Shown: positions 23,551-35,802 of the stretch, in pieces | How positions within the stretch are numbered: position 1 is the first letter of the stretch | How the letters are laid out: each line of letters opens with the position of its first letter | Origin: Casuarina equisetifolia | Lineage: Eukaryota; Streptophyta; Magnoliopsida; Fagales; Casuarinaceae | Assembly (NCBI GenBank): GCA_028551475.1 | Contig: CM052358.1 | Location: 7,919,938 to 7,983,937 of the forward strand | Direction of reading: 5' to 3' | Length of the DNA: 64,000 nucleotides | The notes under the pieces: generated by a model | What the model was told of the DNA's origin: nothing | Databases searched by the model: none | Seen by the model: only the letters and a program-made list of their open reading frames with translations | Position numbers and translations under genes: made by a program

Positions 23551-24900
23551 ATGGTATCTAGAGCCAACATTCTGGCACCTACTTGTGGGGTCTAAACAAG
23601 GGCACAAACCCGTACAACAGCAATGGCCGAAGCATAAGCTAATGTCCTTACAAATGACCCTATACCCACCTTGAAGTACAAAGTCCCTCAAGTCCAAGCT
23701 CTATCGGCATCTATTGAATAAGAAGTTAATAGTTTGTGTACATCCCAAGATAAGATTATATAGATGTTGCAGGCACTACAACCAACCCACTCTAGCTCTG
23801 CACCACCATTACCAGCTCATACCTCAAGAACTTGGCATGTGCCAGATGGCAACAATGGTTTTGTCATTGTAAAGGATCTAGATGGGTTGGCTCGAGCAAG
23901 TTATGACTAACCACTAACCAACACTCGCCATGATGTCCTTGGGGCAAGTCATGTTCCCCACCTTGGTCAAGGGGCTAACCTAACACTTGCCAACCCCGTA
24001 TCACAAGTAAACACCTCTTGGGTTGCTCAACTAGGCCTCAACATTCTTCCCCCAATTTCCACCACAACGTTCATGGGATAGGGGCATGGGTTCTACACTC
24101 CAACGCCTGTGACTCATGCAGGCACTTTCGCTCATGGCTACTACCATGGGCCCTTACCTAAGGGTGCTTAAGGCCAGCCAACTGCCACTGCAACTGTCCT
24201 TTTACCATGGGTCGGGCCGCCACCGTCGCTAGTTTCCTTGCCAAGAGTGCCAATTCAACCCTTAGGGCCCTATGGTCACATGGGTTGGGGACCTACCTAG
24301 CATGGACCCACTACCCTTAGGTCCACCCTAGGTTATGTGTCCACTTACCAAGGACCTTATGTAACTTAGGGGCCCAATCAACAAGGCCTATGATCAGGTT
24401 AGGGGCCTTACCTCTTGGGGCCCCATGCAAATTAGGGGTCCAATTTTGGTCTAAAATCGAGGGAGTGAATAACTAGTAGTGAGTTTTATTTCTGCTTTAA
24501 CCCAATGGATGAGTTTGTAAAAGTTGAATATGTTATGGTTTATTTTTATGATGTTGTTGTTGAATTGGTTAGGAATTATCTCAATGTCATGCGAAGGGTG
24601 AGTTGGACTCAATTTAAGGAAGATTTATGTGATAAGTTTGCGATGGAGGATAGTGAAGGTGTTGTGGGAACATTCCACCTCTTACGGCAAACCTCCACAG
24701 TGATTGCTTATATCACTAAATTTGACAAATTACGCTTCTAGGTATTAGCAAAGAATCTGAGATGGACAGAGGAAGGTTTTTTGGAAGCCTTCTTAGCTAG
24801 TCTATAAGAAGAGCTTAAAGGCCTCGTCTCTGTGTTGCAACCAAACAACCTTAAGCAAGCCTTTAAGTTATCATTGAAGATTGAAAAGTTTGTGCCATAG
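23551..24900 (+). pseudogene. Gypsy gag remnant
   Basis: The first ~900 bases encode a Pro/Gly-rich region with several stops. From 24505 the gag core is recognisable: SWTQFKEDLCDKFAMED, then a one-stop break at 24739, then EEGFLEAFLASL and EELKGLVSVLQP. Gag forms the retrotransposon particle. Multiple stops make it non-functional. Confidence 0.7.
23552..23565 (+). promoter_or_regulatory. Primer binding site, tRNA-iMet-like
   Basis: TGGTATCTAGAGCC differs from the usual initiator-tRNA-Met complement by a small change after TGGTATC. It directly follows the LTR. Confidence 0.65.
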
Positions 24901-25029
24901 AAAGGTAATGGATTAGTCACAAATCAGTTAGGAGCCAACCATTCCTTAATAATGAAGACCAGTAAAGACACACGCTTTTTCACAAGGTGTATTACAATTT
25001 CACAGATGTAGGCCTAATGAGAACAAGGT

Positions 25030-25425
25030 TTGTGTTATTATTGCGATGAGAAGTGGGTTAAGGGAAATGTGTGTAAGAAGAAGCAATTATTCTTAATGAT
25101 TGATAAGGAAAAACAAGTTGAAAACTTAGACAATGAGTTTGCATTAGCACAACACGAGTTAGCGATGCCGGAGGAGGAAGATGATGTTATTTCCGTTCAT
25201 GCCATGTCTAAAGGATCCTCATTTGGTACCTTTCAATTAGAAGCCATTTGTGGTAAGAGTAAAATTAACATTTTGTTTGATACAGGTGCAACACATAACT
25301 TCACTAACTTCGAGTTAGCAAGGAGGTTGGATTGTGAAATTGAGGAAGTGTCCCCCTTTAAGGTTAAGGTTGTTGGAGACCACCACTTAAGGGGTAACAT
25401 TAGGTGCTGCAAGTTTCCTTGGTAA
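25030..25425 (+). pseudogene. Gypsy zinc knuckle and protease remnant
   Basis: The zinc knuckle reads CYYCDEKWVKGNVC; the position normally held by the zinc-binding His is Asn. The aspartic protease then shows LFDTGATHNF with its DTG active-site motif intact. The frame stops at 25425, before the end of the protease region. Confidence 0.75.
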
Positions 25426-25699
25426 ACTCTGGACCATTAGTTTGTTATGGAGGTTTGACTATTGCCATTAGGGGGTTGTGATGTAGTATTGGGAATGCAG
25501 TGGTTGAAACAATTAACCCTATTAGGTTAGATGTGATTAACAACACCTTGACCATCCAAGTAGCAGGAGCACCAATTATGTTAAAAGGTCTTTGATGAGG
25601 AGGTGTATCATTAGCTTCCATTAGTGGGCCAAGTTTTTGTAAATGGGTAACATATCACCCACATTGTGTAGTAGGACAACTTTGGGCCATGGATATAGT

Positions 25700-27124
25700 C
25701 CTAGTTGAAAAGGTACCTACAGAGTTAGATGGGTTGATGGTAGAGTTTCATGATGTATTTGCAGTCCCCAAATAGCTTCCTTCGATATGCAAGTTTGATA
25801 ATCACATTCCCCTACGTGAAGGGAATGCACCAATTAATGTTAGGCCTTACCGATACCTGTATATGCAAAAGGCTAAAATTGAGAAGGTGGTAGCAGAAAT
25901 GCTATCCACAGGGGTCATTCGTAATAGCACTAGCCTTTTTGCTTCCTTAGTGCTTTTAGTCAAGAAACATGATGGTAGTTAGAGGTTTTGCATAAATTAT
26001 CGTGCACTCAATGAGTGAATAGTTAAGGATAAGTTACTAATACCAGTGATTGATGAGCTACTTGATGAATTTCATAGGGCGTCTTGGTTTTCGAAGTTAG
26101 ATTTGAGATTGAGGTATCATCATGTATGACTGTTCTCACCAGACATCCCGAAGACTGCCTTTCGAACTCTAGTATTCGGGCATATTATTTCGAGACAAGG
26201 CATTGAGGCTGACCCACAGAAAATCAAAGATATGGTTACTTGGCGCCTTTTGTCCACAATTAAGTATTTGAGAGGGTTCTTAGGTTTCACCGGTTACTAC
26301 CACAAGTTTATTCAGAATTATAGGTAAAGAAGTCACCCCTAACACAAATGTTTTAAAAAAGAGGATTCCAATGGTCAGATGAAGGCCTTTAAGCCTTTGA
26401 GAAACTAAAACAAGCTATGAGTTCTACACTTATATTAGCAACATCAGATTTTGATAAGGCCTTTATGTTGGAAACTGATGCAAGTTATGGGGGAACATGC
26501 ATAATGTTGGATGCAAGAAAGGAAGCCAATTGCTTACCTTTGTAAGACACTTACACCAAAGCATTTTGGCCTCTCTACCTATGAGAAGAAATTGTTAACA
26601 ATTGTGTTGGCAGTTTAAAAGTGGAGGTTATACTTGTTAGGTAATCATTTTATCGTATGTATATATCACAACCGTCTTAAACATTTGTTAGACCAACAAG
26701 TGTCCACACCGGCTTAACATAAATGACTTACCAAGCTACTTGAGTTTGATTATGAAATTTAGTACAAATGAAGAAGTGAGAATAGAGTTGCGAATGCCTT
26801 TTTGCAATTATCAAGGGACTTAGAAGGTATGGGTTTGCAGTCTATACCCATACCACGACCTACTGGGATACTATAGGTGCTACAAAGTTATGAAAGGGAT
26901 GCTTTCATTCAAGATATTGTTGTAGAATTAGCAATCAATCCTTTAAGCCACCTTGAGTACTGTTTAGCAAAAAAGGTGTTATGATTTCAAGACAAAATTG
27001 TAGTGGAAAATCATAGGTCATCAAGAGAGCAAATAGTACATCAATTGCATCATTTGAGCCTTGGAGGCCATTCAGGGGTCAAGGATACCTTAAAAAGAGT
27101 GCAATGACACTTTTATTGGCCAAA
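25700..27124 (+). pseudogene. Gypsy RT-RNase H-integrase remnant
   Basis: RT is visible as VRPYRYLYMQKAKIE, then STGVIRNS, then FCINYRALNE and FSKLDL. After PKTAFRT (near 26165) the text jumps straight to GHIISRQGIEADPQKI, so the RT middle with the YxDD active site (about 85 residues) is missing. RNase H follows (LETDAS, LSTYEKK), then an integrase zinc-finger start (HHLSLGGHSGVKDTLKRV). Stops and frameshifts occur throughout. Confidence 0.8.
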
Positions 27125-27990
27125 TAGAGTACAAATACTAAGTTGTACTATATGAGCAACCAAAATATTGGAATCTAAACCTTTGCATTATTTTATAGGT
27201 GTTAATGAGCACGGTCACATGAAAAGAATCCTTGAAGCATATTGTTATTGTTGCCTTATAAGAAACCGATTTCATGGTAATGTATCTATTGTCAAGTGAG
27301 TTGACTAAATTGTATTGATTGAAAAAGTAGATGATGCATGCAATTCACAAACATTCTTAGTTTTGCTAAAATTTCAAAAGGAAGTTCATGGCCTATAGGG
27401 TTTTAAATTTGACCATATACTAATTCCTTGTTTGGCTATTGAGATAATGATAATTTAATTATTAGAATAAGGTTTTGAAACTAGTTTAAGATATTTTGTA
27501 GGTTTAGCCAAAAGGAAGTTTATCAACACCTTCTGGATTAGGTCTTAGATTTGTGGCATCATGAGAGCCACATATGTATCTTGACTTTGAAACTAAACTT
27601 AACCTTCCAAGTTATGGTCAAAAGCTTTTATAGCTACAAAGCTTACCTTTTCTCTCATTTCATTTGGTCTTACACATTTTTTTTATGGCTTCTCAATTTG
27701 TTCTCTCCAAGGAGCCATCCCCATGTCTTTTTTTCTTAGCCTTTCTTTTTTTAACCTTCATGCCATATCTATTTACGTTTTCGATTTTTTAAATTTTGTT
27801 GCATTTAGGGAGCGCATATGTTTTCTTTACCTAAGTGTATCCCTAACTCCACACTCAAAGGCTTTCCTTACCATAAGCTTTATACTTCTCCCTCATCTCA
27901 TCTCAAAATTCAATTTTTATTGAATACTTAATTCTAAAAGTGTTTTAGAATAACTAACATTACAAATACTAGGTTATGTTGTATGAGCAT
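27125..27990. repeat. Tandem repeat array, right part
   Basis: This is the continuation of the array cut by the Gypsy element: y partial (27125-27165), z (27165-27395), x (27395-27515), w (27515-27785), then y again (27840-27990). Block z shares gattgaaaaagtagatgatg with 22640-22665, and w shares aaccttcatgccatatctat with 23085-23105. Divergence between copies is visible but modest. Confidence 0.75.
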
Positions 27991-29216
27991 GTCTGCATGA
28001 AAGTTATCAGAAGTATAGATGGCATAATTACCAATGTTAGTCACTACTTTTTGCTTATTGAACCTAACCATAAGAAAACTTTGTTATGATACTTATATTC
28101 CTTTCTACTAGTTATTCATTGGAATTAGCTGGTTGTAAAAGCTAATTTAGCAATTAAATTTATTACTTGTAAAGAAGGGGTAGACTAACTTTGTCTCCAC
28201 TTTCATGCAAGATCATTCTTGTAGGGTTCTTTCAAGCTAGTTATGCTATGGTTTTTCTGATATCTTTGTAGATTTTATTGATGACATTTTGCCCAATGGA
28301 AGTGGACCACATTTATTCTTGAGCTATTTAAAGAGTGGTATGTGTTGTAAATTTCGTAACTGAAGGTTGTTGACTCATTGAAATCCTGAATCAATGATTT
28401 CACTTTAGTGTTGCTTGCTGCTATTTACTTTCCACAAAGTTACTAAATTTGGAAGATGCTTGCAATTTGGCTAATCTAGCTACAATTGTTGCTCCTCCAC
28501 ACCATAATCTCTTCCCCCCCCTTCCGAACAAACACAAAAAAAAAAAAAAGGGTTGAGAGGGTTAGGACATCCAGATTTGTTGGATTATTTTGTATGAATA
28601 ACAAAAATGTGGAAGAAAATGTCTTTGTGCACTTAGAAGCAACACTTGATATATTAGTGATTTGGTTATTCCATTATAAAGATAAAGTTACATAAAGGAG
28701 GAGATTTTCCTTCCTAAGACTTAAAAGGGAACTAGGCTCAAGCTAAACATGCCAAAGGCCAAAAGTAAAAACTACCTTAAACATATTCTAGATGAAAAGG
28801 TAATCACAAGATTTGTGGAAATGACATGACCTACTCGAGCATAGAGTTTATTGAAGACTAGGGTTGTTATTGGATTTTATAGAACTCATGAATACAACTT
28901 TTAAAGGGTACCATTTGCCTTATTATTGATGCCTCAATATAGGATTAAGCCCTCTTTTTGCAAGCTTTATATATATTGGACGTATATTTTGGATATTTAG
29001 TGAAACTTCTTTCTTTTGGTTTGTTATTGTTTTTAAGTAACTCATTGTATCTTATAGCTGAAACAATTGATCATTTGCTCACACGTCTTTTCCTATAGGT
29101 CTTCTTTGTCAAATAATTTAATTATGCCTAAACTTATCAATTTTTGTTTGTATTTTCTTGTGTGATGATTAATATTGTCTAGATCATTATGGTGGTCATG
29201 ATGTCAAACGTTTGTT
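27991..29216. other. Intergenic, nothing firmly recognised
   Basis: No domain is recognisable. A C run at about 28515 and an A run at about 28535 mark simple sequence. The stretch may contain introns or lost exons of the NUP214 remnant that begins at 29217. Confidence 0.35.
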
Positions 29217-30810
29217 TTTTTTATGTTACAATAGTAAGCTTGCAATTACTACTAGTAGGAAGAATATTAGTAGTCATATTGTGTTGCTTGGCTGGTCATT
29301 GGGAGATGAAAATGAAGTTGCAATTGTCAAACTTGAATATGACAAATGATTGAGCTTTAAGGTACTCGTAATTGTATTCTATTAGAACAAATTCATGAAG
29401 TGATTTTATAATTTTTATCTTTTTTGCCCTTAACTATATTATCACTTTATACTATACTTTCATTGTATAAGCCTTATCTTCTACATAAGAACTTGAATAG
29501 ATCACTAGCATTAAATTGTTAGGATTAGCCAAAGCCTTATATTTTTCCTCCAAGATGCTGGATAAGGGATCTAATATAAACACTGTTATGTGTGTCTTAA
29601 ATGAATCCCTTACTTACAAATAGACATTATAAATATTAACCAATGCTTGCATTTATGCACACACTTGGATATGTGGGGTTTGTATGTGTAACACATACAT
29701 TCACTTGCAATGCACATTAATGCATAGATAATAGGATAGATACTTGTGCATGCACATCATCACATATATAAATGCACATTATCATATATATAAGTGCACA
29801 CCAATGTGATATGTGTGTGTGGTGGATTAAGTTTGTTTGTGCTTATTCTTTTAGGATCTTGTTAGCATTATTAATTTAAAGATAAATCATGTTCCCATTC
29901 TTTCAGAAAATGATGATGATAATTTAGTCTTCGGGCTTTATGTTGACTAAGTCTTTTACTGTGAGCAAGAGACAATCCAAGTTGGAGTTGAGGAACATAA
30001 AGAGCTCTCACCATATTGCATTCTTTTATGCCTTACTCTGGAAGGCAAGCTTGTCATGTTCCATATGTCCAGGTAGTTCTTTATGATCTTTTCACATTTT
30101 CGTTTATGTTAACTATCATATAACTTAGAGGTTGCATAAGTAAGTGATGGAGTTTCTTTAAGTGGTTTTGGGCTATTGGAGCATTACGATGGTTTCTATA
30201 CTACATTTTCCTCTATTAGACGTCAAATATATTTTGTTTTAGTTTCCGAGAAACTTCAGTTCCATCAAATGTTACTTCTCCATGTTCTAACAAGGAAAAT
30301 GAGGAAGTGGATACTAATATAGTTGTACCTTCAGAATGTCATTTAACCAAACCTTCACTTGGATTAGATAAATCAAAAATAGAGCAGGTGTTTCCTTGTT
30401 CTTAGTTCCTGAATTTAAGACAAAAGAACATGGTAAGGTTTTTACAATTGATACAAAGCCTTCTGATATGAGTAAGAGTTTAGTGCCTCCAGTTGTTACT
30501 CAGTAAGGTATCCCTTGAAGAAAGTAATTTTAAAGGTTGGAAATCTGAATCCCACGTAAATCTAGAGTCCTCTAAAGATAGGCAATGCACTTTCCCTATC
30601 ACAAAGTTGTACCAAGATACTATTGGTCCATAAATCCAACCTTTTAGATAGCAAAGCACAAAAGTATGCCAATCATCCTTGATAGGTTCCTTTAACATTT
30701 TTAGTGACTCAAGCAAGATGGGAAGTGAAGAAATTACAGGTCTTGGATCTAGCACTTCTATTGTAGCAAGAAGTCCTACTAATACCCTTAGTCAATCAAA
30801 TTAGAAAAAT
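29217..30810 (+). pseudogene. NUP214 (nuclear pore) gene fragment
   Basis: Several exons of plant NUP214, a cytoplasmic-side nuclear pore protein with an N-terminal beta-propeller, remain. The first (29217-29350) reads KLAITTSRKNISSH then IVLLGWSLGDENEVAI. The second (about 29907-30073, after a TTTCAG acceptor) reads ENDDDNLVFGLYVD, has one stop, then VQVGVEE-like text and ELSPYCILLCLTLEGKLVMF, ending at a GT donor. The third (about 30242-30389) is Ser/Pro-rich linker text (SVPSNVTSPCSNKENEEVD). Further Ser/Thr-rich pieces run to about 30810 with stops. Neither the start of the propeller nor the FG repeats at the C-terminus are present. Introns remain, so this is a genomic fragment. The match is from memory of the plant family; the LLGWSL...NEV and LTLEGKLVMF blocks are distinctive. 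Confidence 0.75.
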
Positions 30811-30877
30811 TTACAACATAGTGTTTGGATGTCTAAGGAATCACTAGGAAGTTTTGGTTATACCAGCATTTTAGATT

Positions 30878-32994
30878 CTTGATTTGTCTATTAACCCCAA
30901 TCTTCAAGGGTCTCTTCCATATTTTCCTCCAAATGAATCTTTTTAAACCTTGGTGCTTGGATATACAGGATTTTGAGGCACAATTCCAACTACTTTTGGG
31001 AACCTCAAAATGTTGTCAAAGATCAATCTTTCATCTTGCAATTTCATAGGACCTAATTCTAAATACTTTTGGCAACCTCAAAATGTTATCATAGATCAAT
31101 GGCAACCTTAAAATGTTATCAAAGATTGATCTTTCATCTAGCAATTTCACAAGGCCAATTCTAAATACTTTTGGCAACCTCAAAATGTTATCAGAGATTG
31201 ATCTTTTTTTCTTGCAATTTCACAAGACCAATTCCATCATTCACAATGACTAAGAATTTGACCTTAGCAAACCTTTCTAGGAATAAACTAACAAGTCAGA
31301 TTACTTCCACTCAATGGAAAAATCTCTTGCATTTGGTAAGACTTGACTTAAAATCCAATTTCCTTAATGGGAGTATTCTAACTTCTCTCCTTTCTCATCC
31401 ATCATTGTGAGTCTTAAATCTTAATTCCAATCAATGTTTTGGTTAAGTCAACAACAATTGCAAGTTTTCTTCTTTGGCATTAGAATCCCTTGATTTGGGT
31501 TTCAACAACTTCATTTCCTTGCAACTTCACTCCTCTTGCTTTACCCGGCTTTCCTTCCTAGAAATGGCTTCTTGCAAGTTGAAAAAGTTTCCTAATTGCA
31601 TGAGAAACCAATCTAAATTACAATATCTTGACCTTTCAAACAATCAAATTGGCAAAAGTATACCCAATTGGATGGGAAACTTGGTGATCTTGTATATTTA
31701 AATCTCTCTTTTAACTTGACAACTTTAAAAGGAACTTTCTCTAACCTTTCCTCTTTGGGTATCCTAGACCTTCACTCCAACCAACTTCAAGGGGAACTCT
31801 CGTTTCTATCACCATTGCCCTTTACTTACTTGGGTTTCACCATGAATAATTTTTGGTCTACCATAGCATATACCATTGGTAAGCACCTTAACCTCACTTT
31901 TTCTTCTCTCTTTCAAATAACAGTTTGTATAGGCATATTCCTAAATCAATATGCAATACTTCATTTCTTGGGATTCTAGATCTTTCTAATAATTTCTTTA
32001 GTGGTCTAATTCCCTAATGCCTAATTGAGATTAATCCTTGGGTGTTGAATTTAAGGGGAAATAAATTCTTTGGGTTAATTCCCAATTACTTTCTTGATGG
32101 TTGTTCCTTAAAAGTGTTAGACCTCAACAAAAATCAAATGGAAGGATAGTTGCCAAACTCTTTGGTCAATTGCATAAAATTGCAATTTTTGAATGTTGGG
32201 AATAATTAGACTGAAGATATCTTCCCATATTACCTAAGAAATGCATCCATGTTGATTGTCCTTGTTTTACAATCTAACAACTTTTATGGGAACATGTTTT
32301 GTTCAAAGCCTAATTCCACCTGATTGATACTTCAAATTATAGATGGAGCTTTAAACAAATTTATTGGTTGACTTTCAATAGGTTCTAAATGGAAGGCAAT
32401 GATGGTTGATGAAAATGTTGCCCATAAGAAGCCCTCTTACCTTTCTTTTGGTCTTATAACTTCCGTTTTAGGCCTATGGATTACACTTTACATTCTAGGC
32501 CTAAAGATTATTGATAAAGGGTTAGATATGGAACTCAAGAAGATTTTAACTAGCTTTACATTGTTTGACTTCTCATGCAATAACCTTGATGGACTTATTC
32601 CTCAAGAAGTAAGAGAACTTGAGTTCCTACGTGCCCTCAACTTGTCATATAATGGATTTACATGCCAAATCACACCATCCTTGGGAAAATTGAGTGATCT
32701 TGAGTTATTGGACCTATTAAGCAATATGTTGATAATCTTCATTTCCGAGCAATTTTTAACCTTTCATTTAATTTATTGATGGGATGGATTCCATCGGCCA
32801 AGCAATTTGCAACATTTTCAAAAACTTCATTTGAAGGAAACAAAGGGTTATGTGGCATTCCTTTGAAAGTAGATTGCCACCCTAACACGTTACCACCAAT
32901 TGTAGCACTAAAGTCTCAAGATACAACTTTAACATCACTAGTTAGATTTGATCAACAAGTCATTTCCGTTGGACTTAGTTTTTTGGCAAAGTAG
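30878..32994 (+). pseudogene. Receptor-like protein (LRR-RLP) pseudogene
   Basis: Leucine-rich repeats of a Cf/RLP-type plasma-membrane receptor are readable across frames: LDLSINPNLQGSLP, TIPTTFGNLKMLSKINLSS, then LANLSRNKLTSQI, YLDLSNNQIGKSIPNW, FSCNNLDGLIPQEV and FLRALNLSYNGFTCQI. Near the end, SFEGNKGLCGIPL marks the cap that follows the last repeat. Such receptors sense extracellular signals and lack a kinase. Stops and frameshifts break it many times (for example near 30940 and 30967), one LRR block has been amplified at 30993-31240, and a stop at 32992 precedes any transmembrane segment. No signal peptide is present. It lies directly after the NUP214 fragment on the same strand. Confidence 0.85.
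30993..31240. repeat. Amplified LRR-coding unit, period about 73 bp
   Basis: Units start near 30993, 31067 (short), 31100 and 31170. Each has ttttggcaacctcaaaatgt followed by a gatctttcatct-like and a gcaatttcacaag-like segment. The unit length matches one ~24-residue leucine-rich repeat, and the copies sit inside the RLP pseudogene. Confidence 0.75.
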
Positions 32995-34869
32995 CTTGGA
33001 ATATTTCCTTCTAATGTTTTGGGAGACAAGAAGAAGACAGTGTGATGAATGTGTTAACATAATTCTTCAGGTGGCTCCCATGATGGGATTGTCTTCGTCA
33101 AGTTAAATTAATGTGATGGTTGATGTAGGCAGAGACAAGGAAAAGAAAAGACTATGATGATAAAGATGAAATGGTAGATATGATGATAAAGATGAAATGA
33201 CATATGAAAAATTTCAAGAAAAGTAGTTTTTTTTTTTAATGTGTTTTGTTCAATAAGAGCATTAGCCATGATTCCCTTTTCACATGATCATCTTATGCAT
33301 GGTTACATTTATAAAAGCTATGGACTTTTTTTCTACATTAAGAGATGCAAGATTGTTGGCTTAAGAGGGGTTAGTTGTGAGCGTAAGCTGAACAGGTAAT
33401 TGGGAAGCCTTTGGGATTAGAAGTTTCTCCTTTTTGCCTAATATCTAAACTAGGTGTAATGTCCATGTTTGTCCATTGTTTGAGGTAGTTCCAACTCTAT
33501 GATCTTGAGCTAAGATCTAAGTCTTACCTTAAAATATATTGCTCAAACTGGTGTGATTAATAGCATATATAACAAAATTGATGATATACTACCGACCTAC
33601 ACCTTATGATCTAAGTCTTACCTTAAAATCTTTCATCCTTGGACACATTAATAATGGTATCTTTCATAATTCTAGTAATGTCAATAAAGTCCCTATTAAC
33701 TAATATGCCCGTGGAACAAGAACAATTTAAGTCTACAGTAATAAAAAAACATAAGATAACCAAATACATAATCAATTTATAGAGTTAACATAATTTTAAA
33801 AATTAGTAGCTACACGTCATAAAATGAAATTAGTTCTTTCAAAATCACTACATATAACTATTACACTTAAAGATTCTACTTGTATATTAATTTTAATTGT
33901 TTCATTGATAATCTTAACACCCTGTAGCCTATGCTTTTGCATGCGTAGAAGGGCTTGTTTTTTAATTTTTAATTTTAATTTTTAATTTTTCTATATCAGA
34001 ATTTGGATAGTTCAATGAATAAAGATAATCTTTTTTCTTTTTAATATTTTTTTCTTTAGAGTGACCATTTTGGGTAGACTAATTGACCTATGCATCATTT
34101 ACATGCCTTACATCAACTTTATTTGTTGAGAATCAAAGTTTGATTCAATTACTTGTGTTAGTTACATTTTTTAAAATCCAAAGGAAACAAGATATATATA
34201 TAGTGTAAGCTTGAAATTAAAACAATATGCTTTCATAAGATCCAATCAAGATCACAAATCAGTCCACCCTAATTCTTATTTTTGTCAAATCAATTCTTTT
34301 ACAGAATGCATTGTTAAAATTATCAAAAAAGAAAAAAAGAATGCTTCGTTATAAGCTTCTTTAAGAATTCTTAAGCAAGAAGGAAAATAAATAAGATCAC
34401 ACTAAGAACATATGCATAAGAGTTTATCGGCTAGCCTATCTAAAAAGATGAGCTTTCTATCCATGAAGCTTCAACGTTATTTCTTTACTTACGCTTGGTA
34501 AAGGTTGGCAATTCAACACTATACTCCTCTAATTAAGGACTTGCCTAATGAATTTTTGGCATTTGAGTTTATGGGAACTTCTATTATATTATAAGACCAA
34601 TGATCCAAAAATATGGCTGGAAGAAATTTCCACGTTTGGCAAGGAACGAACAAGGAGAAATCAATATTTGCAAGACCAAAATAGAGATTGTACGTGATTC
34701 CCTGACGTTATTTTAGTTATGATAAAATAGGGAATTGATGATAGTACAAGGTTAAAATGCCAATGCAACTTAGTGTTCTTTAAGTTGAACGCTAAATTTT
34801 GTCAAATTCTTATTAAAGCAAGAAGTCTTTGCATGGTAGGTGCCTACTGCTAGTAATTGGTTAAACCCA
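32995..34869. other. Intergenic, no gene recognised
   Basis: AT-rich with simple T/A stretches (for example 33955-34000). The 3' LTR expected for the minus-strand Gypsy relict should fall here but was not recognised. Confidence 0.35.
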
Positions 34870-35800
34870 TAATTTGTGATGGTCTCGTGTCTCCTCACCT
34901 TTATATTTTAGACAACAAAAATTTCTTCATGTAGCCACATTATTCGTCTAGATTAGCAAGCCAACTAGATAATGACACCATGTCTTCAAGCAATGGACTA
35001 TAGCTATCATCTCCTTCTCTTGGACCATATGCTGACACTTCACCTCATTCAACTTTCGATGTAATGGGATGCCCTTCTTGCATGAGTACCCCCCCCAATA
35101 GCAAAATTGGAAGAATCTAAATGTACCTCAAATTATTTGGAGAAATCTGGTAATGCCAACACTGGTTTTTTGGTCATAGCAACCTTTAAATCTTCAAAGG
35201 CTTTTTGACATACCTCTATCCAATCCCAAGTTTTGGCCTTCTTCAACAATTCTATTAAAGGTATGACTTTTGTTGAGAACCTACAATGAAGTGTCTGTAG
35301 TAGTTAATTAGACCCAGGAATATCTCAATTCATTTACCTTTAAAAGAGCTTCCCACTCTTGGATCACCTTCACTTTAGCTTTATCCATTCTTAAGGTTCT
35401 TTGTTTGATCACATGACCAAGGAAGTCCACTTCTTCCCGAGCAAAGGAACATTCTTCCTTCTTTAAGTACAACTTATTTTCTCATAGCACCTTGAACAAC
35501 ACCTTCAAGTGTTTTATATACTCTTCTAAGGAATTGTTGTACACCACAATGTTATCCAAGTATACAACCATAAACTTGTCCAAATAAGGATAGAGTAAGT
35601 TGTTCATTAAAATGCAAAACGTCGCTGGAGCATTGGTTAGGCCAAATGGCATGACCAACCATTCAAAAGAGTCATACTATGTCACACATATGGTTTTTGG
35701 TTCATGTCTAGTAGCAATCTAGACTTGGTGGTATCCCGACCACATATCCACCTTTGTAAAATAATGGGCATGACCTAATAACTCTATATTATATAGATTT
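34870..35800 (-). pseudogene. Gypsy RT palm and RNase H (relict)
   Basis: Reading down from 35800: FTKVDMWSGYHQV, then the palm region including the active-site position as VYLDN (about 35550), then SLEEYIKHLKVLFKVL, ENKLYLKKEECSFA and DFLGHVI. RNase H text follows (LMQEGHPI, VQEKEMIAIVHCLKTW). Asn replaces the second catalytic Asp. Stops are frequent. Confidence 0.75.
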
Positions 35801-35802
35801 AT

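Larger units (their letters stand above)
23110..27124 (+). mobile_element. Decayed Ty3/Gypsy element, 3' end missing
   Basis: Gag, protease, RT, RNase H and the integrase zinc-finger start can be followed on the plus strand through many stops and frameshifts. A 441-bp LTR precedes them, but no second LTR follows: homology ends within the integrase zinc finger near 27120 and the flanking tandem repeat resumes. The zinc-knuckle style (CYYCDEKW) and the STYEKKLL text of RNase H resemble Reina/Tekay-type plant chromoviruses, a tentative placement. Confidence 0.85.

Noticed and set aside
22498..27785. The ~0.6-kb direct repeats flanking the old Gypsy element as its LTRs
   Set aside because: A better LTR (23110-23550) ends directly at a primer site, and the repeat also occurs outside the flanks (22137, 27840), so it is a tandem array.
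29700..29825. CRISPR-like or regulatory repeat of tgcacat/acatatata words
   Set aside because: Simple AT/GT microsatellite-like sequence with no constant unit; the genome is eukaryotic.
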